A DNA stretch of 64,000 nucleotides, taken from positions 1 through 64,000 of the forward strand of contig NZ_JAKVIP010000007.1 in the NCBI RefSeq assembly GCF_022601875.1, written 5' to 3'. Every line of letters begins with the position of its first letter. The stretch's first letter is position 1. Source of the DNA: Chryseobacterium sp. SSA4.19. GTDB taxonomy: Bacteria; Bacteroidota; Bacteroidia; Flavobacteriales; Weeksellaceae. This document shows positions 8,333 through 15,385 of this stretch, one piece after another. Below the pieces are notes generated by a model. It searched no databases. It was not told where the DNA came from and saw only the letters and a program-made list of their open reading frames with translations. A program made the translations under genes and the position numbers.

Positions 8333-8709
8333 GTTTTTTTGACAAAATTTTTAGCGGAAAAGAAGACCGTTCAGAGAAAAATCCGATCTGGAATTATATA
8401 GAAAGCGAAGAAGACCTTAAAAAAGCGATTGAAAAATCCTTTCAGCATAAAATCGGAATTTTTAAACATTCTACAAGCTGTTTCATCAGCAAAACCGTGC
8501 TGAAGAATTTTGAAAAAGAAATAAATAACCTCGATCAGAAGCCTGACTTGTATTTTCTTGACCTTCTGGCGCACAGGGCTATTTCCAATAGAATTGCAGA
8601 AGATCTTGGCATACGGCATGAAAGCCCTCAGCTATTAGTACTTGAAAACGGGAAAGTGGTTAACGACGCTTCCCATCAGCATATATCGGCAGATCAGATT
8701 GCATCATGA
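8329..8709 (+). CDS. ytxJ: YtxJ-like monothiol redox protein of the bacillithiol system
   Basis: 126 residues with a thioredoxin-like fold. HSTSCFISKTVLKNF places Cys51 with Ser54 as a CxxS monothiol site, as in YtxJ, a bacilliredoxin-related protein thought to act on bacillithiol mixed disulfides. The later ESPQLLVLENGKVV matches the cis-Pro loop and strand of thioredoxin folds. No signal peptide, so it is cytoplasmic. The gene overlaps both neighbours by ATGA junctions (8329-8332 and 8706-8709), so translation is probably coupled. Function is inferred from family. Confidence 0.85.
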   Translation: MSFFDKIFSGKEDRSEKNPIWNYIESEEDLKKAIEKSFQHKIGIFKHSTSCFISKTVLKNFEKEINNLDQKPDLYFLDLLAHRAISNRIAEDLGIRHESPQLLVLENGKVVNDASHQHISADQIAS

Positions 8710-9302
8710 AAAATATTACCAATTATCTGTCAAAAGTACTCAATGTTCCTGTAGAAAAAGTGAGCACGTGCACTTTGCAGTTTGAAACAAAAAAGATCCA
8801 GAAAAACCAGTTTCTTTTACAGTACGGCGAAATCTGCAGGTATATTTATTTTGTGGAAAAAGGGTTGCTTAAAATGTATTCCATTGATAAAAACGGCAAA
8901 GAACATATTATCCAGTTTGCCCCTGAAAGCTGGCTGATCTCTGATAGGAGCAGCCTTTATTTCAATGAAAAATCACTGTATTATATCGAAGCGGTAGAAG
9001 ATTCCGAAGTGCTTCTGCTGCATCCTGATTTCATCAATAAAATTGTCGGCGAGTTTCCTGACAGTCTCGAAAAAAGCGATATCTTAATACAAAAGCATAT
9101 TAAAAGCCTGCAGGACCGTATCAATTCTTTATTAGGCGAGACAGCAGAAGAACGCTATATGAAGTTCATCAGGATGTATCCGGACCTGTTGCTGAGGGTC
9201 CCTCAGTGGATGATTGCTTCCTACCTTGGGATTACTCCTGAAAGCCTGAGCCGGGTAAGGAAAGAGCTGGCCAGAAAAAATTTCGTTCCGGACAGTAAAT
9301 AA
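8706..9302 (+). CDS. Crp/Fnr-family transcriptional regulator
   Basis: 198 residues. An N-terminal cyclic-nucleotide-binding-type beta roll (about 20-120, with GLLKMYSIDKNGKEHIIQF) is joined by a dimerisation helix to a C-terminal winged helix with MIASYLGITPESLSRVRKEL as the recognition region. It lacks the Fe-S cysteine set of FNR. Flavobacterial members of this type usually respond to unknown ligands. It closes the overlapping thiol cluster (ATGA overlap with the YtxJ-like gene) and so may autoregulate that operon or report a thiol/redox signal. Confidence 0.87.
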   Translation: MKNITNYLSKVLNVPVEKVSTCTLQFETKKIQKNQFLLQYGEICRYIYFVEKGLLKMYSIDKNGKEHIIQFAPESWLISDRSSLYFNEKSLYYIEAVEDSEVLLLHPDFINKIVGEFPDSLEKSDILIQKHIKSLQDRINSLLGETAEERYMKFIRMYPDLLLRVPQWMIASYLGITPESLSRVRKELARKNFVPDSK

Positions 9303-9508
9303 TCAGTTATATACATTCAAAGATTTTTAATTGTTTATTCATTTTTCATTTCTTAATTAATTTGAGAATTACTTTTCATCTGCCTTACTATTATCCTGAG
9401 TTTTTAGATAAAATTGTATCCTGATTAATGTTGTTTCAAACATCTTTGGATTCTTTTGAATTAAAATAGTTCAGAAAAAACTTATAGAGGGTTTGTGATT
9501 AAGGTCAT

Positions 9509-9531
9509 AAAATAATAATGATTATTATTTT
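9509..9531. repeat. Perfect A/T inverted repeat
   Basis: Two 10-base arms (9509-9518 and 9522-9531) around TGA directly precede the -7 box at 9531-9538. It could be an operator for a dimeric regulator such as a Crp/Fnr protein, or chance in A/T-rich DNA. Confidence 0.35.
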
Positions 9532-9538
9532 ACTTTTG
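9531..9538 (+). promoter_or_regulatory. Bacteroidetes -7 promoter box
   Basis: TACTTTTG, a perfect TAnnTTTG match, 26 bases before the ATG of the small ORF at 9565. The same octamer precedes the Oar-like receptor gene (57635-57642). Confidence 0.45.
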
Positions 9539-9564
9539 ATCATCAAACACCAAAATATTACATT

Positions 9565-9681
9565 ATGAAATTTGTCCTACCAAATACGATCCCCGGATTT
9601 GTCATATCGGGTTATAGAAAACTGGAAGATCAGTGTTACACAGAACCGATATCATATTATCACAAAACTTATATTCTCTAA
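9565..9681 (+). CDS. Possible small protein (38 residues)
   Basis: A 38-codon frame beginning MKFVLPNTIPG and ending YHKTYIL. No family recognised; no signal peptide or membrane span. Support comes only from its upstream region: a perfect -7 box at 9531-9538 and an AAACACCA leader at 9545-9552, 12 bases before the ATG, very like the leaders of the DUF892 gene at 12435 and the four-helix gene at 62992. It might instead be a leader or non-coding RNA. Confidence 0.3.
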   Translation: MKFVLPNTIPGFVISGYRKLEDQCYTEPISYYHKTYIL

Positions 9682-10035
9682 TGCAATTATTTTTCGAAGC
9701 AAAACTCTATTTGCTGACAAGATGAACTGTATTAACAAAGGTAATTTTTCATTAGAAAATGTAAGTTTGATTTATTCTCTTTACTAATCAAACAACGAGT
9801 TACTTTATACACAGGTGCAGATTTGCATCTGTCAGGTATATCATGTATAAAAAATATTTAATTTTATTTGTTAATTAGATAATTATAATTAAAATTTATT
9901 GTTTTTTTAACTTAAATAATAATTATTTTTTGAATTTAATTTAAAGTTAGGCTCGTAATTTGTATTCTTTTTTTAATAACTATCAATTCTATTTCTACTG
10001 AGACGCTTTAACACTAACATTAAGAACAAACTATC

Positions 10036-10632
10036 ATGGTCATTAAAGAAGAAATTTTATATTCAGTAGGAGCAGTTACCAGAAGGTATGGACCTTCAGA
10101 AATTATTTTTAATGATGGAGATGTTCCGAATTATTATTATCAGATTGTTACCGGTCATGTAAAGCTCAACAATTATAATGACGAAGGCAAAGAAATTATC
10201 CAGACTCTTCTGGAAGACGGGCAAAGCATAGGAGAATCCCTGCTGTTTATGGATAAGCCTTATCCTATGAACGCAGTTACTTTTACACCATGTACTATTA
10301 TAAGGCTCCCGAAATTGGTATTCTTAGATCTTATGAAGCTTTATCCTGATATATGTCTCAATATGAATAAAATTTTATCTCAGAGACTGTATTTCAAAAT
10401 TATCATGGCACAGAATCTATCGTCACAGAATCCTGCTGCAAAACTTAAAGTTCTGATGGACTATTTGAAAAGTTTCCAGAAAGAGCAGACTCCTTATTCA
10501 TTTAAAATACCGCTAACCAGGCAGCAGATGGCTAGTCTTACGGGGCTCTGTGTAGAAACAGCCATCAGGACCATTAAAACAATGGAGAGGAATAGGATTG
10601 TAAAAATAGAGAATCGCAAAATTTTATATTGA
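10036..10632 (+). CDS. Crp/Fnr-family transcriptional regulator (tandem copy 1)
   Basis: 198 residues. The N-terminal beta-roll domain starts after YSVGAVTRRYGPSEIIF and has YYYQIVTGHVKLNNYNDEGK in the barrel (about 34-53). The C-terminal helix-turn-helix is LTRQQMASLTGLCVETAIRT. No FNR-type cysteine cluster. The next gene encodes a close paralogue with the same pattern (YYYQIVQGKIKQNNYDAEG; LTRQQMANLTGLRVETVIRT), so this is a tandem duplication. Ligand unknown. It lies directly upstream of the stress block, which makes it a candidate regulator of those genes by position only. Confidence 0.88.
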   Translation: MVIKEEILYSVGAVTRRYGPSEIIFNDGDVPNYYYQIVTGHVKLNNYNDEGKEIIQTLLEDGQSIGESLLFMDKPYPMNAVTFTPCTIIRLPKLVFLDLMKLYPDICLNMNKILSQRLYFKIIMAQNLSSQNPAAKLKVLMDYLKSFQKEQTPYSFKIPLTRQQMASLTGLCVETAIRTIKTMERNRIVKIENRKILY

Positions 10633-10675
10633 CGTAAATTCTGTACTAAAAAAGATATTTTCTTAAATTAGTAAC

Positions 10676-11290
10676 ATGAAAGTTACAAGCTGCATGAATA
10701 TTGACTCTGAGTTTCTGTATTCTTACGGAGCAGAAGATCGGCACTATAAAACCGGAGAAATAATCTATCGAGAAGGCGATCATGCAGTCTATTATTACCA
10801 GATTGTACAAGGGAAAATAAAGCAAAATAATTATGATGCCGAGGGCAGGGAGTTTATTCATAATATTTTAAGGGAAAATCAAAGCTTTGGCGAATCAATG
10901 ATTTTTTTAGAGGACCTTCATATGATGAATGCTATTTGCCTGACACCAGTTGATATTATCAGGCTGCATAAGGACAGTTTTCTGCAGCTTCTGGAAGAAA
11001 ACCCTAAGATTTCCTTACAGATGAATGCATGTCTTTCACAGAGGCTTTATTTTAAATCCATCATGCTTCAGAATATGTCTTCTCCAAATCCTGCATTAAG
11101 GCTAGAAGGCTTACTGGAATATTTAAAAAGTTACCATGACGTAAATTGTAACGATTCACTTCATATAGAACTTACCAGACAGCAGATGGCCAACCTGACA
11201 GGATTACGGGTAGAAACAGTGATCAGAACTCTGAAAAAAATGGAGACACAGAGTAAAATAAAAATAAAAAACAGAAAAGTTTATTACTAA
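10676..11290 (+). CDS. Crp/Fnr-family transcriptional regulator (tandem copy 2)
   Basis: 204 residues, a paralogue of the product of 10036-10632 and 43 bases downstream of it. It has the same beta roll and helix-turn-helix order, with LTRQQMANLTGLRVETVIRT as recognition region. The duplicated pair keeps equal length and all secondary elements, and neither copy is broken. They may form homo- or heterodimers. The 218-base spacer to the KGG-type gene downstream contains a TAAATTTG box (11338-11345), so that gene probably has its own promoter. Confidence 0.88.
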   Translation: MKVTSCMNIDSEFLYSYGAEDRHYKTGEIIYREGDHAVYYYQIVQGKIKQNNYDAEGREFIHNILRENQSFGESMIFLEDLHMMNAICLTPVDIIRLHKDSFLQLLEENPKISLQMNACLSQRLYFKSIMLQNMSSPNPALRLEGLLEYLKSYHDVNCNDSLHIELTRQQMANLTGLRVETVIRTLKKMETQSKIKIKNRKVYY

Positions 11291-11337
11291 TATCATCCGA
11301 TATGATCTCAGTCATAACAAAGTGAATTATTATCTTG

Positions 11338-11345
11338 TAAATTTG
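11338..11345 (+). promoter_or_regulatory. Bacteroidetes -7 promoter box
   Basis: TAAATTTG matches TAnnTTTG in the spacer upstream of the KGG-type gene, about 160 bases before its ATG. If used, the transcript would have a long leader. No good -33 TTG is seen. Confidence 0.3.
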
Positions 11346-11508
11346 AGTACATAATCCATCCATATTCCTAGACCTCATTTGAGGAATAAAAGCATTGGGC
11401 TTTTAAAATCATTTATTTTTTAACTAAACCATACCAAATTTATTGCTGTCTAATACTAGTCACGGCCGGCAATACTTATCACTAAATATTAATATAAAAA
11501 ATTCAGTT

Positions 11509-12357
11509 ATGAACAACAGAAATTCAAGAAACCGTAGTTCAAAAGGAAATTCAGGTTCATCAATTAATCTTGAAGAAATTTACCAGCTGGGATATGACCA
11601 CGGGTATAATGATGCATCCCAGGATGAAGAGTATGATGATGACTTCTCAGAATATGAAGATTATTTTGATGAGGATTATGATGATGAAGACGAAGACTAC
11701 AGTGATGAAGATTATGAAGATGAAGACTATGATGAGGATTATGACGATGAGGATGAAGACGATGATGACAATGACAGCAGGGGCCGCGGAAGAGGCAGAG
11801 GAGGAAACGGAAACGGCAATCAGCAAAGAGACGATGACGGAAGATTTACTTCCGGGGGAAACAGAGGCGGTTCCAGGGGACGTTCAGGTTCAAATTCCGG
11901 TAGCGGAAGAGGGCGGTCATCCGGGAATAATAACGGCTCGGGCCGTGGCTCAAATTCAGGATCATCAGGAAGAGGCTTTGCTTCTATGAGCAAGGAGGAG
12001 CGGACAAGAATTGCCCGTATGGGAGGCCAGGCGTCTCATAGCGGCGGAAGATCTTCAGGCTCAGGCAGAGGAAGAAACTCGAATTCCAATTCAGGTTCCG
12101 GATCAAATTCCGGAGGCAGAGGAAGGTCTGGTTCAAGCTCAAATTCTAACTCGGGAAGATCAGGTTCAGGAAACAATAACGGCGGTTCAGGCCGTGGCTC
12201 TAATTCAGGATCAGGCTCTGGATCAAAAAGAGGCTTTGCAGCGATGAGCAAGGAAGAACGTACGAGAATTGCCCGTATGGGAGGCCAGGCATCACATAGC
12301 GGCGGAAGATCTTCAGGTTCCGGCAGATCAGGATTTGGAGGCAGACGTAATTCATAA
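11509..12357 (+). CDS. KGG/YciG-type stress protein with acidic and RGG-like low-complexity regions
   Basis: 282 residues from the ATG at 11509 (MNNRNSRNRSS). An upstream in-frame TTG has no support. Parts in order: a short basic start; a long Asp/Glu/Tyr tract (about 30-90); Gly/Arg/Ser low complexity with RGRGRGRGG; and two copies of the KGG-type motif GFASMSKEERTRIARMGG followed by QASHSGGR (the second begins GFAAMSK), about 86 residues apart. KGG (YciG-type) proteins are small stress-induced proteins of unknown mechanism. Here the usual KGG reads MGG and the protein is far longer than ordinary YciG, with two motifs and opposite-charge tails. It is followed by a terminator and the DUF892 gene. 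Confidence 0.8.
   Translation: MNNRNSRNRSSKGNSGSSINLEEIYQLGYDHGYNDASQDEEYDDDFSEYEDYFDEDYDDEDEDYSDEDYEDEDYDEDYDDEDEDDDDNDSRGRGRGRGGNGNGNQQRDDDGRFTSGGNRGGSRGRSGSNSGSGRGRSSGNNNGSGRGSNSGSSGRGFASMSKEERTRIARMGGQASHSGGRSSGSGRGRNSNSNSGSGSNSGGRGRSGSSSNSNSGRSGSGNNNGGSGRGSNSGSGSGSKRGFAAMSKEERTRIARMGGQASHSGGRSSGSGRSGFGGRRNS
11941..12330 (+). repeat. Direct repeat inside the KGG-type gene
   Basis: A unit of roughly 130 bases occurs twice (about 11941-12072 and 12190-12330, offset about 258 bases, in frame). Each copy encodes a Gly/Arg/Ser stretch plus one KGG-type motif. Such repeats could change copy number by slippage or recombination. Confidence 0.7.
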
Positions 12358-12369
12358 TTCTTTTTCCAT

Positions 12370-12413
12370 GATTACCTCTTTATTATTTTGTTATTAAAGG
12401 GGTAATCTTTTTT
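12370..12413 (+). terminator. Hairpin terminator after the KGG-type gene
   Basis: A 12-bp stem with one wobble (arms 12370-12381 and 12396-12407) and a T run to 12413. It is followed within 25 bases by the DUF892 gene, so that gene may have its own promoter or rely on readthrough. Confidence 0.7.
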
Positions 12414-12417
12414 AATC

Positions 12418-12425
12418 AAACACCA
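12418..12425 (+). promoter_or_regulatory. ACACCA leader box
   Basis: AAACACCA ends 9 bases before the ATG at 12435. The same ACACCA core stands before katE, the Zn-ADH gene, the four-helix gene at 62992 and the small ORF at 9565. It may be a common regulatory or translational element of stress genes. Confidence 0.4.
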
Positions 12426-12434
12426 CTTTCACCT

Positions 12435-13064
12435 ATGGCAACTAAAACATCAGATAACAAAGACAGCAAAAGTACGGCTGCACCAGCTGCTGACACTGCA
12501 TCAGCTTCACCGGAAAAAAAAACCGTAACATCAGTAGATAATGCAAAGGTTGACAAGAATGATATGAAAAGCTCTCCGCTCCATAAATTTTTCGTCTCCG
12601 CTCTTAAGGATATTTATTTTGCAGAGAATGCAATTATTGAAGCTTTAGCCGAGATGCAGAATGCAGCTACTACAGAAGAGCTGAAAGAAGCTTTCGAAGA
12701 TCACCAGCTCCAGACCCAAAAGCATATTAGCCGCCTGGAAAAGGTTTTTAAACTGATCGATGAAACTCCAGAGCAAAAAGAATGCAAGGCTATTAAAGGC
12801 ATCATTGAAGAAGGCCAGGAAATCATTAAATCTACAGAAGAAGGTTCTATGACCCGTGATGCGGCTCTCATTATCGCCGCACAGAAAGTAGAACATTATG
12901 AGATCGCGACGTATGGCGGACTCGCTCAGCTGGCCATTACCATGGGCCACGACAAAGCGGCAGACCTTCTTGAAAAAACGCTGCAGGAAGAAGAAGATAC
13001 GGATTATGACCTTACGGAAATTGCGGAAACGTTCATCAATTTCGATGCAGAACAGGAAGATTAA
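12435..13064 (+). CDS. DUF892 (YciE/YciF-type) ferritin-like stress protein
   Basis: 209 residues. Residues 1 to about 50 are an Ala/Ser/Lys-rich tail. The rest is the DUF892 four-helix bundle: LKDIYFAENAIIEALAEM, then HQLQTQKHISRLEKVF, EGSMTRDAALIIAAQKVEHY, and a final helix with EEEDTDYDLTEIA. Glu and His residues at the usual helix positions (AEN; QTQKH; VEHYE) could bind metal. DUF892 proteins such as YciF are RpoS/stress-induced in enterobacteria and structurally ferritin-like, but the reaction is unknown. It sits between the KGG-type gene and katE, the same company as in katN-yciGFE. A second DUF892 gene ends the window. Confidence 0.88.
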   Translation: MATKTSDNKDSKSTAAPAADTASASPEKKTVTSVDNAKVDKNDMKSSPLHKFFVSALKDIYFAENAIIEALAEMQNAATTEELKEAFEDHQLQTQKHISRLEKVFKLIDETPEQKECKAIKGIIEEGQEIIKSTEEGSMTRDAALIIAAQKVEHYEIATYGGLAQLAITMGHDKAADLLEKTLQEEEDTDYDLTEIAETFINFDAEQED

Positions 13065-13076
13065 TTTTCTTATATA

Positions 13077-13108
13077 TCAGGCCATGTAGAGCTTTCTATA
13101 TGGCCTGA
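13077..13108 (+). terminator. Hairpin terminator after the DUF892 gene
   Basis: A 13-bp stem with one wobble (arms 13077-13089 and 13096-13108) and a T-rich tail, 13 bases past the stop at 13064. Confidence 0.7.
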
Positions 13109-13175
13109 TTTTAATGAAGAGATTCCAGAATTATTTTCAACAGCACCAACAAATTAAAGTTTACAATACTATACC

Positions 13176-13181
13176 ACACCA
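13176..13181 (+). promoter_or_regulatory. ACACCA leader box before katE
   Basis: ACACCA followed by CTTAAAT, 18 bases upstream of the katE ATG. The leader of the Zn-ADH gene (15363-15368) is similar: ACACCA, then CACTAAAT. Confidence 0.4.
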
Positions 13182-13199
13182 CTTAAATTATTTAGAATT

Positions 13200-15341
13200 A
13201 TGAAAGACCAAGATCACAAACCAACTAATGAAAAGTTAGAGCAGCTGGAATCTTACAAAACATCCAATGATCAGGAAAAAATGACGACCAACCAGGGTCT
13301 CAAAATAAATAATGACCAAGATACCCTGACTGCCGGAGATAGAGGACCTTCATTGCTTGAAGATTTTATATTCAGGGAAAAAATGACCCATTTTGACCAT
13401 GAAAGAATTCCTGAAAGGGTAGTACACGCAAGAGGGACCGGCGCACATGGTGTTTTTAGAGTAACAAAAAGCCTGGCAAAATATACCAAAGCAAAATTCC
13501 TGGCAGAAGAAGGCAAGGAAACTCCTGTGTTCGTAAGATTTTCTACGGTGGCAGGAAATAAAGGAAGCACGGATCTGGCGAGAGACGTAAGAGGTTTTGC
13601 CGTAAAATTTTATACTGATGAAGGTAACTATGATCTGGTGGCCAACAACATCCCGGTATTTTTCATACAGGATCCTATTAAATTTCCGGATCTTGCCCAT
13701 GCCGTAAAACCGGAACCGCATAACGAAATCCCCCAGGCTCAGTCAGCCCATGATACGTTCTGGGATTTCATCTCATTAATGCCGGAAAGTATGCATATGA
13801 TCATGTGGCTGATGAGCGACCGGTCTATCCCAAGAAGTTACCGTATGATTGAAGGCTTCGGGGTTCATTCTTTCAAATTAATCAATGATGAAGGAAAGGT
13901 ACATTTTGTAAAGTTCCATTTCAAACCAAAATTGGGCGTACATTCTGTTGCCTGGGACGAGGCACAGAAAATTTCAGGGGTGGATCCCGATTTCCACAGG
14001 CGAGATCTTTGGGAGTCTATTGAAAACGGATTATTTCCTGAGTGGGATTTCGGCGTACAGCTGATTCCTGAGGAAGATGAGCACAAATATGATTTTGATC
14101 TTCTTGACCCTACCAAAATTGTTCCTGAAGAACTGGTTCCCGTGGAACTGATCGGAACATTAACCTTAAACAGAAATACAGATAATTTTTTTGCAGAAAC
14201 AGAGCAGATTGCCTTTCATCCGGGACATATAGTACCGGGAATCGATTTTACTAATGATCCGCTGCTGCAGGGAAGATTATTTTCTTATACCGATACCCAG
14301 TTGATCAGATTAGGCGGGCCTAACTTCCATGAAATTCCTATCAACAGATCTGTGAACACCGTACATAACAACCAGAGAGACGGGTACATGAGACAACAGG
14401 TTGACAAAGGCAAAGTAAGCTATTCCCCAAATTCTATCGGTGGCGGCTGCCCGTTCCAGGCGATGATGAAGGAAGGTGGATTTACATCCCAGGAATCCAG
14501 AGTTTCCGGTGCTAAAGTAAGACAGAGAAGCAAAAGTTTTGTAGACCATTATTCACAGGCAAAACTATTTTATAACAGCCAGTCTGCGCCTGAAAAAATG
14601 CACCTTCAGAATGCGTTGATTTTTGAATTGTCAAAAGTTACCATTCCGGCAGTCAGGGAAAGAACGGTAAGTCAGCTGGCATTTATTGATAAAGATCTTG
14701 CTGAAAAAGTTGCGGGAAAAGTAGGTGTTAAACTTAAAAAACTTGAATTTCCCAACCAAAGCCTTCCTGCAGATTGTGATCCTCAGGATCTTCAGAGTGA
14801 AGAAAGAGAACCTGATACAAAATTCTCAGATGCTTTAAGCATGAAGAATACTGTTAAAGATTCTATTATGGGAAGAAAAATCGGGTTCATCACAGCCAAC
14901 GGAGCTAATGCATCAGCGATCAGCGAGCTGAAAACAAAACTGGAAGGACAAAATGCAGTTGTTGAAATTATCGGTACCAGTCTGGCCCCAGTTACTATGA
15001 ATGACGGTTCCTCTTTGATTCCGAAACATTCACTGTCAAGCACTTCAAGCGTGTGTTTTGATGCTTTATACATCAGTTCAGGAGAAGATTCTACCAAAGA
15101 GCTCTTAACTCCCGAAAATAAGCATTTGGTACTGAACTTTATCAATGATGCTTATAAACATTGTAAGGCTATCAATTTTGGAGACGGAACGGAACCTATT
15201 TACATGAACAGCAATGTGGCTGCTAAAAAGCACATTGATCCGGCCATTATTATTACAGAAGATGAAAATCCATCAGATAAATTTATTAAGGCCATTGCCA
15301 ATCACAGAGTCTGGGATTTAGAATTGGAAAGAAATACCTAG
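13200..15341 (+). CDS. katE: Catalase HPII (large-subunit clade)
   Basis: 713 residues, the length of large-subunit heme catalases. It dismutates hydrogen peroxide to water and oxygen in the cytoplasm. Active-site His76 (RVVHARGTGAHG) and Asn149 (LVANNIPVFFIQDP) are 73 residues apart as expected. The heme-ligand Tyr region is RLFSYTDTQLIRLGGP. The C-terminal ~150 residues, from about GRKIGFITANGANASA, are the extra flavodoxin/DJ-1-like domain that marks this clade. An N-terminal polar extension (1-50) is usual. It stands alone between a terminator (13077-13108) and the Zn-ADH gene 44 bases downstream, with an ACACCA leader box. Confidence 0.95.
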   Translation: MKDQDHKPTNEKLEQLESYKTSNDQEKMTTNQGLKINNDQDTLTAGDRGPSLLEDFIFREKMTHFDHERIPERVVHARGTGAHGVFRVTKSLAKYTKAKFLAEEGKETPVFVRFSTVAGNKGSTDLARDVRGFAVKFYTDEGNYDLVANNIPVFFIQDPIKFPDLAHAVKPEPHNEIPQAQSAHDTFWDFISLMPESMHMIMWLMSDRSIPRSYRMIEGFGVHSFKLINDEGKVHFVKFHFKPKLGVHSVAWDEAQKISGVDPDFHRRDLWESIENGLFPEWDFGVQLIPEEDEHKYDFDLLDPTKIVPEELVPVELIGTLTLNRNTDNFFAETEQIAFHPGHIVPGIDFTNDPLLQGRLFSYTDTQLIRLGGPNFHEIPINRSVNTVHNNQRDGYMRQQVDKGKVSYSPNSIGGGCPFQAMMKEGGFTSQESRVSGAKVRQRSKSFVDHYSQAKLFYNSQSAPEKMHLQNALIFELSKVTIPAVRERTVSQLAFIDKDLAEKVAGKVGVKLKKLEFPNQSLPADCDPQDLQSEEREPDTKFSDALSMKNTVKDSIMGRKIGFITANGANASAISELKTKLEGQNAVVEIIGTSLAPVTMNDGSSLIPKHSLSSTSSVCFDALYISSGEDSTKELLTPENKHLVLNFINDAYKHCKAINFGDGTEPIYMNSNVAAKKHIDPAIIITEDENPSDKFIKAIANHRVWDLELERNT

Positions 15342-15362
15342 CATATATAAATTAGACCCATC

Positions 15363-15368
15363 ACACCA
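15363..15368 (+). promoter_or_regulatory. ACACCA leader box before the Zn-ADH gene
   Basis: ACACCA followed by CACTAAAT, ending 17 bases before the ATG at 15386 and similar to the katE leader. It suggests that this gene, though only 44 bases after katE, begins its own unit or shares a translational element. Confidence 0.35.
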
Positions 15369-15385
15369 CACTAAATATTAAAATT

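Larger units (their letters stand above)
9303..10035 (+). other. Long A/T-rich intergenic region
   Basis: 733 bases between two Crp/Fnr genes. It contains a 10-bp inverted repeat at 9509-9531, a TAnnTTTG box at 9531-9538 and a possible 38-codon ORF at 9565-9681. The remainder, including 9790-10035, is very A/T-rich and shows no recognisable gene or RNA. Confidence 0.6.

Noticed and set aside
9572..9787. 71-codon frame on the plus strand
   Set aside because: No ATG at its start, no similarity, and it overlaps the better supported 38-codon frame at 9565.
11570..12251. Open frames on both strands inside the KGG-type gene
   Set aside because: They come from the low-complexity repeats read out of phase (long runs of M/K or E/P) and have no family similarity.
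11941..12330. Repeats that could suggest a CRISPR array
   Set aside because: The repeats are in-frame coding units of a low-complexity protein, not short identical repeats with unique spacers.
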